Below are positions 55,345 to 64,000 of a stretch of 64,000 bases of DNA, piece by piece; position 1 is the first letter of the stretch, and each line of letters begins with the position of its first letter. The notes beneath the pieces were generated by a model that had not been told where the DNA came from, ran no database searches, and worked only from the letters and a program-made list of their open reading frames with translations. A program made the translations under genes and the position numbers. Location: the NCBI GenBank assembly GCA_030280995.1, contig JASXTE010000014.1, forward strand, positions 27,291,650 through 27,355,649, given 5' to 3'. This DNA comes from Hemileia vastatrix. Its lineage: Eukaryota; Basidiomycota; Pucciniomycetes; Pucciniales; Zaghouaniaceae.

Positions 55345-56114
55345 TGTCACACGCCACGTGACACTTGAGGTAAAAGCAGCTCATTAAATCAATAATATTG
55401 AGTTCTAAATCTATACTCGAAGCGCAGAAAGCAATTCTCCATAGCAACTGCGATTCCCCTTTGTGTACTTACTATTCAACTGCGCTAGCCTAAACTCTAA
55501 ATCTAAATTATTCAATCTCTCAATAGTGTGCCTTAGTCTTAATTTCAATAAGCGACGCACAGCTCTATGATCAACGTAATAGTACATTAGTAGTTTTCAT
55601 TAAAAGTTAGTTAATTAATTAAAAGGGGTAAATTGAGCATGGACGGATATTAGCGAAGAGGGTCTAAGTGTATGTTATTAATGGTCTGTGGTATGGGAAT
55701 GGTGCAATGAGAGGGAGGTCAATGCGAGGAGGAATAAAGGATATAAAAGGGTTGGGTATTTGGTTTGATATTCCTTAGAATTAAATTATAAAACGTATTT
55801 ACATTTAATAGTGGTAAAATCTTTTAAGTTAAATCATTATTATCATATCTTTCTTTATTTTCTCAATAATCATTTCTAAATCCAAAATCTTTGATTGTTG
55901 AGTTTCCAACCCTTCGTGAGATCTTAAGAATTTCTATTACCTTTGAAACTATATTATAATTCTTCTTGAACATACCTCAAACCCGTAGCTCTTACTTCGA
56001 GTGACCTTCGAATCACTTCCTTGAATCAATCCTCTGTGCTTCAAAGTAGTTTCTAAATCCCTCATCTCACTTTCAGGAACATCCTCGACCTTGTGCGTAG
56101 GTCGTCCGGTGACA
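55345..56114 (+). repeat. 3' LTR of element D
   Basis: 770 bp, equal in length to the 5' LTR with scattered, mostly transition, differences; followed by CATAC at 56115-56119. Confidence 0.93.
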
Positions 56115-56119
56115 CATAC

Positions 56120-57860
56120 AACCCATAAAAACCCTAACAACCCTAACAACCCATAAATTCACTAATAAACAAGAGAAACACACATAAGACATACCAAAAT
56201 GAAAAGAAAATAAAGGAAAATAAGCTGAGACATAATAAGTGACCCTAGCTTAAGCCTACATAAGCACCACTAAGCAATAAACTTCCAATAAATACCAATA
56301 ACAACACCATAACTATGCTATAAAACAAGGTAACCACCCATAAGGGATACTAAAATGAAGAGAAAAGAAAGTAAATTAAGCTGAGACATAATAAGTGACC
56401 CTATATTAAGCCTCCATAAACACTACTAAATATCACTTAAAAATAAAAAAATCCTCTAATAACACCATAACCCCAATAACACCCTACATACCAAATACCC
56501 TCAAATATGCACTCCAAAGGCCTACCCAGGTTTGGTTCACCACATCCTCCCTCCAATCAAGAATTTCCACATTCTTCCATTTCCAAAAACCATGTTCAAA
56601 CACCTCTCCAGAATCTTTACAAACAGCCCATTTCTCCCTTCCACCAGATCCTATTCCATCCTAAGTGAACTTCTGAACCAGCAATCCAAGCTTCTTCTTT
56701 AAAACTTCTCTTGCACCATGCCTTTAAATTCAATCTATCCCTGTGAAAAGAATCTCTTTTATCTGTTCCTGAATTCCAACTCTGGCTCTACCAGGCTCCA
56801 ACAATGAGAAGTGATATCCAGTTGACAAGTCTTCCTGACTATAACCTTCTACCAGCACAAAGTTTTCCTCATTTTATAGTCTTGGGGGACTCAAAACCCT
56901 CAGTTTAAAGTCTTGGGGGACTAACAGCCCTCAGTTTAAATTCTTGGGGGACTAAAAGCCCTCAGTTTATAGTCTTGGGGGACTCCAGGAATCCTCAGTT
57001 TATAGTCTTGGGGGACTGTGAAAACCTGAATCACAGAACCCAGAACCAGAGATCAACCAGAAAAGGATTTAGAGAAGTAACTAACTTTCTGGGGTAACTG
57101 AATATAGAGCTGACAGCCAATCAGTCACCCCCAAACTTGCCTTTACAAAATTCAGAAGTTTCCCCTTGGAACCTTCTGCCTTTAAAGTTCCACCTCACAC
57201 TGCCTCCCATTCCTCAGTTTATAGTCTTGGGGGACTTTCCATCAAAAAATCTTGCGCTCATGATTAAAATATTAGTTTAAAGTCTTGAAGGAATTTCCAA
57301 AAAAAAAAATCTTAAAGATATATCCCATAATTAAAAGATCAGTTTTAAGTCTTGAAGGACATTCCAGAAAAAAAATCTTGAAGATATAGCCCATAAATCC
57401 CCAAACCAAAAAACCATCAAAGCCAAAACATTTAAACTCCTTTAACGAATAAAAAAAAAAAAAAATGGTATCTTCCAGCCAATTGATGAGCTGATCCCCT
57501 GATACCTTACCCAAATTCAAGTGCACCTTGATGTGGTCACACCTAAATTTTATCTTTATTTTTTTTATTTTGACTGCTCCTCTTCTACCAAAAACATTGT
57601 TAGAGCCCTATCTTAAGCCTTTGAACAAACAGCCTCCAAAAAAATATTAAAAGAAAAAAAAGAGAAAAAAAGAAAATAATCTTGAATCCACCACTTTCAC
57701 AGCCAACACCCTAAAACCACATAGCAAATTCAGCTCCAGGTCAACAGAAAAGATCACTGGGTGGGCTCCCTCCAATAATTAAAAATGATGGGAGACCACC
57801 AGTGATCCACCCCCAAACCAAAAGCATCAAAAGACATCCAAGGAAATCCAGTTTAAAGTC
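56120..57860 (+). repeat. Repeat family Z, copy 2 (right part) with palindromic repeats
   Basis: Continues family Z after element D. At 56537-56610 the CCACATCCTCCCTCC...CCATGTTCA start region of the Z gene is recognisable in plus orientation, but the following sequence has no cysteine cluster and no long ORF. Several TTTATAGTCTTGGGGGACT units occur at about 56874, 56908, 56938, 56967, 56999 and 57217, and weaker TTAAAGTCTTGAAGGA units at 57273 and 57342. This is an inverted arrangement relative to 44458-45654. Confidence 0.6.
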
Positions 57861-57865
57861 ATAGA
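57861..57865. repeat. Left target-site duplication of the copia element (ATAGA)
   Basis: ATAGA, repeated at 63124-63128. Joining the flanks gives AAAGTCATAGAGGACTAAAA, a normal family Z palindromic unit (compare AAAGTCATGGTGGACTAAAA at 63378). Confidence 0.92.
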
Positions 57866-58449
57866 TGTTAATATTATTTCAGCAAATATAGCATGTGTCC
57901 CCTCAATATCTCACAATCACAAATTATCCAACAATACGCAATATTGCATTACTAACAACTCACACTGGACACCTCAACAAGATGAAGAACGAGTAAGAAG
58001 AATAAGTACAATAATAGATAAAAAGGCAAAGACAATTAGGTGGCATTGGAAAGTAAAAGAGAAACATTGTGCATTAAGAAAAGGCATCAAGTATCGTAAT
58101 AAGAGAAAAGATAACACACAAAGTAATAATAATGTTCAACATAACATTTTTATATTCAAAAGTAATAAGAGAGGTCATAAGAGAAAGGCGTGTGATATTG
58201 GAAAAGCAAAAGTTAAAAGGATAAAAGGTGATACTCAATCATGGGATTGTGAAAGCATAAAAGCTATTTGTACACTTCTAAAATGTTGTAAGAGAAGTGC
58301 TTTTGGGTATCATACACACTTTAATGAAAACAGGTATAAATAAGGATGTAACTGTTGTAGTCCGTCATTAGAATATTTTTTTGTATATAAATTTATTTAA
58401 GTATATTTAATTGAAATATTAATTGTAAAAGGTTTACATCATTTTAATA
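57866..58449 (+). repeat. 5' LTR of the copia element
   Basis: 584 bp. A TATATAA box lies at 58384-58390. It contains a roughly 158-codon open frame ending TAA near 58341 that, in the 3' LTR, forms the C-terminal extension of pol. Confidence 0.94.
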
Positions 58450-58516
58450 CATTATCAGTACCAACATACTGAAAAAATCTTATATCGCTCCTTTTAAAAA
58501 TCAGAATCTAGTCAAA

Positions 58517-59182
58517 ATGTCAGAACCAACCAATAACACCAGTAACAACAACCCTCGATGCTTGCTTAATGAAAATAACTACTTTATTTGGTCTACCATC
58601 ATGGAGGCCGAACTAGACAATGTAAATTGTCTCGATTACATTAGCAGCAAAGAATGCGATAAAATAGAAGAAGGGAAACGAAAATCTTACAATCTTATTG
58701 TTCGAAGTCTAAACGATGACCATGTTGCAATAATTGCTAGCGAGTTATATGGAGAGAATAAAGGCGACGGACTAAAAGCATGGGAACTACTGAAAGGAAA
58801 ATATGCTGGCGGCGATGCCCAAGGACGCCGATCTGCATTCAATGAATTATTAGCAATTGAATTCACCAATACAGAGCAGTTCCTTAGAGAGTTAAGAAGG
58901 GTTAATAGCAAAATAAAACTTACTGGTCTTAAAATCGATAATGAAGTACTATCCCTTCAAGTACTCCACAAACTACCGAAGGAATTCGAATCGTTAATCA
59001 GAGTAATCATGCAAGGGGAAGATATTTTAGGGCTAGAAGAAATTTTGAAGAAACTTGAGAAAGACAGTAAACAGTTCGCCATTAAAAAGGAGGACAATGT
59101 TGCCATGACCACCGCAATCAATCAGAAGAAAAATATAAAATGTTACAACTGGAATTATGGGTCACTCAGCTCGAGAATGTAG
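58517..59182 (+). pseudogene. Gag of the copia element (zinc knuckle disrupted)
   Basis: MSEPTNNTSNNNPRCLLNEN start with the copia-type motif NNYFIWSTIMEAEL, then AWELLKGKYAGGDAQGRR, VLHKLPKEFESL and LEKDSKQFAI, typical of the UBN2/copia Gag family. The CCHC knuckle begins KCYNWN, then a one-base shift puts the rest (MGHSAREC) in the next frame, where pol continues from 59157; the second knuckle Cys is Trp. In an intact relative Gag and Pol would be one frame. Confidence 0.88.
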
Positions 59183-62100
59183 AAAACCCTGGTCGAAGTA
59201 CAAATTTGCTCCCCCAAGAAATGCGACAACTTCAGAAGCTAAAGAAGAAGAAAAGGAAATTAAAAGTGTTGCATTTATGGAAAAAAGAATTATTGATATC
59301 AGTGATGATGAAGAACAAGTTAACAAGAAACTTACAGTAGACTGGGAGAAAGAAATCTTCGATGATAGCGATGAAGAGTTCTTGTATGGGGACACAATCA
59401 ATGAAGACAACGAGGGAGAGTCTTTTGTCAGTATCAAAATATCTACATATGTAGGCATTCTTGAAGCTAACATATGTCTCAACACCAGTAATGAACTATT
59501 ATTAGACTCTGGAGCATCAGATCATATGTGGAATCGAAAAGATAATTTCGTGAAAATCCAGGAGTGTAGAGGGATTGTAAATATTGGAGAGGTTTGTAGG
59601 AGTGTAAATATTAGAGGAAAGGGAGAAGTAGTGTTATATAGCCCAAGTGATGAAAAGATAATATTCAAAAATGTATACTATGTCCCAGATCTACCATATT
59701 GCCTCGTTTCACAAGTCTTGCTATGGGAGAAAGGTGCCCAAATCATAAAAGGAAAAGAAAAAAACTTTGAGGTAACCATCAATAATAAAACAGTAATGAG
59801 AGGAGAAATCAGAAATCGCTTACCATTCTTGAACCTTGAAAGAAGACATGCCCAAGCTCATAATGCCCTAAAAGAACATAAAAGACTTGGACATCCGGGA
59901 GATGGAACCAGTTGTGAGACATGCAAGCTCGGAAAAATGACAAGAAAACCGTTTAAGAAAATAAGAGAAAGGTCAATTGTGCCTGGTGAAGAAATTTCTG
60001 TAGATTTAATGGGACTGATAACACCCATATCATTAGGAAAATCGAGATTTGCTTTAACTATTGTAGACACAGCTACAGGCTACGTCTGGATTAGAGCCCT
60101 CAAACATAAGGGACAAACTGAGAAAGAGATAAGAGGTGTCATACAACTAATAAAGAGACAAAAAGATTACAATGTAAAAAGAATAATAAGTGATGGAGGA
60201 GGAGAATTTATCAGCAATGAATTTAAAGACTGGTTACAAGAACAGGGAATAAACCATATAGTAACTACACCAAATACACCGCAAAATAATGGAATGGCGG
60301 AAAGAATGAATAGGACCATCATAGAAAAGTCAAGAACCTTAATACTAGAACACGATTTACCAAAAACATTATGGGCAGAAGCCATGATTACGGCAGCAAC
60401 TTTATATAACAAAACCAGTAAGAGAGAGCCGTTTAAAAACTTTTGGAAAAAAGATCCTCAAACAGAAAAGCTCAAGGAGTTCGGTAAAGACATATTATAT
60501 AGTATCCATCATTATCAGAAAATCAGCAAACTGGATCCTAGATGCAAGAAGGGCATATTAGTAGGAATGGATGAAAACGAAGCAAACACTTACCGCGTTT
60601 GGGACAAAGAGAAAGGAAATATTATCAGGACAAGAGACATATTTGAGATCGAGAAAGAAGTCCCACAAATAAACGAAATGAACATTAGTGCAATCACACC
60701 AGTAACTGAAGAGACAAAAGAAGCAGAAGTAGAAGAACAAACTAATAACGAAGAAATTCAAGATGAAGGTACAAGAAAATCAAAATAGAATAAAAAAGAA
60801 CCAGAAAGATACGGCAATCTAAAAACATACACAACTGAGAAAATAAAAGAAGATAATGAAGAAGAAGTGAATCTTGAAGCCTTCATGATGGAAACATTCA
60901 TACGAGAAAACGTTATAACACCAAATAGTTATCAAGAAGCTAAGAAATCCAAAGAATGGATCTTATGGAAGAAGGCCATATTTGAAGAATTCGATTCAAT
61001 CATAGAAAATAGGGTATTTGAAATAATACCAAGAAACAAAAAAGACAAGGAGAAAACAATAATCACAACCAGCTGGGTCTTGAATAAAAAGTTTGACACT
61101 AATGGAGAATTGCAAAGGTATAAGGCCAGATGTGTAGCAAGAGGCTTCAAACAAAAAGAAGGAATCGACTTTGAGGAAACATTCTCCCCAACAGGAAGAC
61201 TTAGTACTATGAGATTCATTCTGAATTATGCGGTAGCAACAAAAAAACAACCGAGACAAGCAGATTTTGTAACAGCATATTTAAATGCAAAATTAGAGGA
61301 AGAGGAAGCAGTTTACATTGAAATACCAGATGGTTTTCGAGAGTGGATACAAGAAACTAAACAGGAAACATATAATGATAAAAACAAGGAACATTTAGTT
61401 GAACACCCGGAGAATTTTGTAATAAAATTAAAGAAAACATTATATGGGCTTAAACAGGCAGCGAGAGGGTGGTATTTAACTATGACTGGATGGTTCACCA
61501 AAAATGGATACCGTGTTAGTGATGCAGACCCCTGTCTGTTTATCCACTCTGAGGGAGATCTAGCATTTGCTTGGGTAGATGATCTAATCTTAGTAGGAAA
61601 AAACAGTGAAATGATCATTAAAAACATGAAAGAAAGTTTTAAAATTAAAGATCTAGGAGTAGTACAGCACGTGTTAGGCATAAAAGTCAAAATAGAAAAA
61701 GACAGGAGTATATTCTTGTCTCAGGAACATTATATTAAAAACCTAGTACAAACATACGATTTAGAAGAAGCTAAAATAAGCGGGACCCCAATGAAATCTA
61801 ATGAGAAGATTGAGCCATCCACTAATGAAGAACACGAGAATTTCAAATCCGAAAATAAAGACTACAGGTCGGCGATCGGATCATTAAATTATCTGTCACA
61901 ATGCACTAGACCAGATATTTCTTATAGCGTAGGTATTCTATCACAATTCCTTGAAAAACCAAACAAAACCCATTGGGAAGCATTTAAGCGAGTTATTAGA
62001 TACCTAAAGGGAACACAAAGTTTGGGAATACACTATCAAAATGAAAATGAGGAACTACTCGGCTATGTAGATTCTGGATGGGCAGAAAACGATAAGCGAA

Positions 62101-63017
62101 GATCAACAAGCGGTCACATATTCATGATCAACAACGGATCAGTATCTTGGCAAAGTAAAAAACTAGGAGTAATCAGCACATCATCATCTGAGGCCGAATT
62201 CCGTGCTTATCTAGCAGCAGCGCAAGAAGCTCAATGGTGGCGAAAGATGTTCATGGAACTAGGCATGGATATAAAAACCCCTACATTAATAGAGTCGGAC
62301 AGTCAAAGTGCAATTAAGAAATCGAAAAATCCTATATTTCACTCTAGAACTAAGCACATTGAAACTCATTACAACTTTGTTATGGATCTAATAAGAAATA
62401 AAGAAATCTTCATAGAGTATATACCAACAAATGAGATGATAGCTGATATCTTTACTAAGCCTTTAGATAGAATTAAACACTTCAAATTCATGAGAAAAAT
62501 GGGAATGCAAAATTATGAGATATTGAGCGGAAGGGAGTGTGTTAATATTATTTCAGCAAATATAGCATGTGTCCCCTCAATATCTCACAATCACAAATTA
62601 TCCAACAATACGCAATATTGCATTACTAACAACTCACACTGGACACCTCAACAAGATGAAGAACGAGTAAGAAGAATAAGTACAATAATAGATAAAAAGG
62701 CAAAGACAATTAGGTGGCATTGGAAAGTAAAAGAGAAACATTGTGCATTAAGAAAAGGCATCAAGTATCGTAATAAGAGAAAAGATAACACACAAAGTAA
62801 TAATAATGTTCAACATAACATTTTTATATTCAAAAGTAATAAGAGAGGTAATAAGAGAAAGGGGTGTGATATTGGAAAAGCAAAAGTTAAAAGGATAAAA
62901 GGTGATACTCAATCATGGGATTGTGAAAGCATAAAAGCTATTTGTACACTTCTAAAATGTTGTAAGAGAAGTGCTTTTGGGTATCATACACACTTTAATG
63001 AAAACAGGTATAAATAA
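59157..63017 (+). pseudogene. Pol of the copia element (TAG between integrase and RT; reads into 3' LTR)
   Basis: One frame throughout. Rest of the zinc knuckle (GHSAREC); protease LLLDSGASDHMW; pre-integrase HHCC (HKRLGHPGDGTSCETCKLGK); integrase D, D, E in VDLMG, ISDGGGEF and NNGMAERMNR; acidic linker; TAG at 60786-60788; RT with AARGWYLTMTGW and FAWVDDLILVG (the usual YVDD is WVDD); RNase H with GYVDSGWAENDKRRSTSG, STSSSEAEF, ESDSQSA and IADIFTKPL. After this the frame stays open from 62540 through 478 bp of the 3' LTR to TAA at 63015-63017, adding about 158 basic, Cys-containing residues. Apart from the TAG and the gag shift, the catalytic motifs look complete. Confidence 0.93.
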
Positions 63018-63123
63018 GGATGTAACTGTTGTAGTCCGTCATTAGAATATTTTTTTGTATATAAATTTATTTAAGTATATTTAATTGAAATATTAACTGT
63101 AAAAGGTTTACATCATTTTAATA
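62540..63123 (+). repeat. 3' LTR of the copia element
   Basis: 584 bp. Differences from the 5' LTR seen: GGTAATAAG for GGTCATAAG, AAGGGGTG for AAGGCGTG, TTAACTG for TTAATTG. Followed by ATAGA (63124-63128). Confidence 0.95.
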
Positions 63124-63128
63124 ATAGA

Positions 63129-64000
63129 GGACTAAAAATCTGAATCACAAAAAAAACATCACTAGAATTCAACTAGAAAAAACCAAAGGCTTGAAACAGA
63201 CATTTTGGGGTAACTGTTCTACAGTGCAGCCAGCTCATCAGTTACCCCCACACTTGCCAAAATAAAACCTAGAAGCCCCCCCTGGGTACCTTCTAAGAAA
63301 CACAACATTCAACACAAAAAAAACCAAAACCAAAAATCATGAGGGGTCCAGCACTTGAAGACCAAAAGTATTTCCAGTTTAAAGTCATGGTGGACTAAAA
63401 ACCTGTTAGAAAAAAAAACCAATACTAGAATTCAACAAAATTAAGAGAAGGGGTTGGAAACAAACAGTCTGGGGTAACTGTTGATAGAGCAGCCAGCCCA
63501 TCAGTCACCCCCACACTTGCCAAAATAAAAGCTAGAAGCCCCACCCCTGGGTACCTTCTAACAAAAAGGATTTTCCAACACAAATCTTCTCCCATAAATA
63601 ACCAAAACCATTAAAAAACCATTAAAATTCTTGAAAGCCAAAAAAAAATCCAATTTAGAAATAAAATTTTGCAGTTTAACCACATGCTGGAGGTGAAATA
63701 AAGCCAATAATCTTCATTTTTATCTTCATTTTATTTTAAATAAAATATCCATCTTCACTTGAATTTTTCTTTTCTTCCATCTTCATTATACTAATATTTT
63801 TTTCATTATTTCCCTTTTTTATATAGAGACTTTAACCAGAGAGACTGATAAGAATTGGACAAAACAAAAAAAATCCTGACCAAATACATAAAGGCCAAAT
63901 TAAGCAAAACCAAAACAAATCAAGTAGTTTATCCTCATTTCAGAGGAATCAGATTTGTGAAATCTAAAGGTTGAAACCAATAATCTTGCCCCTAGGGCCT
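63129..64000 (+). repeat. Repeat family Z, copy 2 continued, tandem 250-bp units
   Basis: Continues the family Z sequence interrupted by the copia element. Two successive units of about 250 bp share GGACTAAAAA, a CTAGAATTCAAC block, GGGGTAACTG, GCAGCCAGC, CCCCCACACTTGCC and CTGGGTACCTTCTAA. The 42-nt hairpin is at 63207-63248; its second-unit counterpart near 63472-63512 has a weakened stem. No gene; the last 300 bp is AT-rich. Confidence 0.65.

Larger units (their letters stand above)
46207..56114 (+). mobile_element. Full-length Ty3/gypsy retrotransposon, copy D (A family)
   Basis: 9908 bp with 770-bp LTRs at both ends and a CATAC duplication. Gag, pol and the antisense zinc-cluster gene are in the same arrangement as copy A. 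It has numerous stops. A 1.4-kb LTR-like insert (51651-53057), itself holding a MITE, splits pol before the chromodomain. Confidence 0.93.
57866..63123 (+). mobile_element. Ty1/copia retrotransposon
   Basis: 5258 bp, 584-bp LTRs at both ends differing at only three sites seen, 5-bp duplication ATAGA. Termini are TG...TA instead of TG...CA (TGTTAATATT / TTTTAATA). Gag, protease, integrase, RT and RNase H are in copia order. One frameshift (gag zinc knuckle) and one TAG (between integrase and RT) break the polyprotein. Confidence 0.95.

Overview
The window looks like a transposon-packed, AT-rich nuclear segment from a basidiomycete, most likely a rust fungus (Pucciniales). The reasons are a decayed 2OG-Fe(II) dioxygenase of the TET/JBP-like type (lineage-expanded in some basidiomycetes), short 49-91 bp GT-AG introns, Ty3/gypsy elements with chromodomain-type ends, and CpG-to-TpG decay of repeats. 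The organism is inferred; no rRNA or single-copy marker is present. No intact housekeeping gene was recognised.

Layout. 1-1171: decayed spliced plus-strand gene of unknown function. 1969-2034 together with 10613-11760 (minus): a TET/JBP-like pseudogene split in its last exon by a full-length Ty3/gypsy element, copy A (2040-10607, duplication ATCCT). 11.76-14.79 kb: AT-rich DNA with a threefold 30-bp repeat and a striking run of about 14 consecutive, unrelated hairpins (13352-14086). 14794-33123: Ty3/gypsy element B (duplication ACCAG), whose 3' LTR was entered by a related, much younger element C (23121-32755, duplication TTTTT, two 1501-bp LTRs that read as identical, one long gag-pol frame). 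33.1-37.3 kb: AT-rich, gene-free. 37.35-38.75, 44.4-46.2 and 56.1-57.9 plus 63.1-64.0 kb: pieces of an uncharacterised repeat family (called Z here) carrying a small spliced zinc-cluster gene and palindromic repeats. 38749-43737: 5'-truncated minus-strand copy E of the A family. 46207-56114: full-length copy D of the A family (duplication CATAC), itself holding a 1.4-kb LTR-like insert. 57866-63123: a Ty1/copia element (duplication ATAGA) inserted in family Z. Three identical-length 261-bp CACTA-like MITEs sit at 7691, 43046 and 52507.

How the genes fit together. Elements A, D and E each have sense gag and pol (protease, RT, RNase H, integrase, chromodomain) and, between pol and the 3' LTR, an antisense gene. 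That gene has a TATA-like box about 95 bp upstream, a start codon, one intron at a conserved position, and a six-cysteine CX2CX6CX12CX2CX6C array matching the fungal Zn(2)Cys(6) spacing. Family Z has a different spliced minus-strand gene with the same cysteine spacing next to a repeat boundary. Elements B and C share a second conserved oddity: a 150-186 codon ORF in the +1 frame over the start of gag-pol. These two accessory-gene arrangements and the hairpin run are the best candidates for undescribed biology here.

Relative ages read from LTR pairs: C is youngest (LTRs apparently identical), copia next (3 differences seen in 584 bp), B older (a few percent), A and D older still with many CGA-to-TGA stops.
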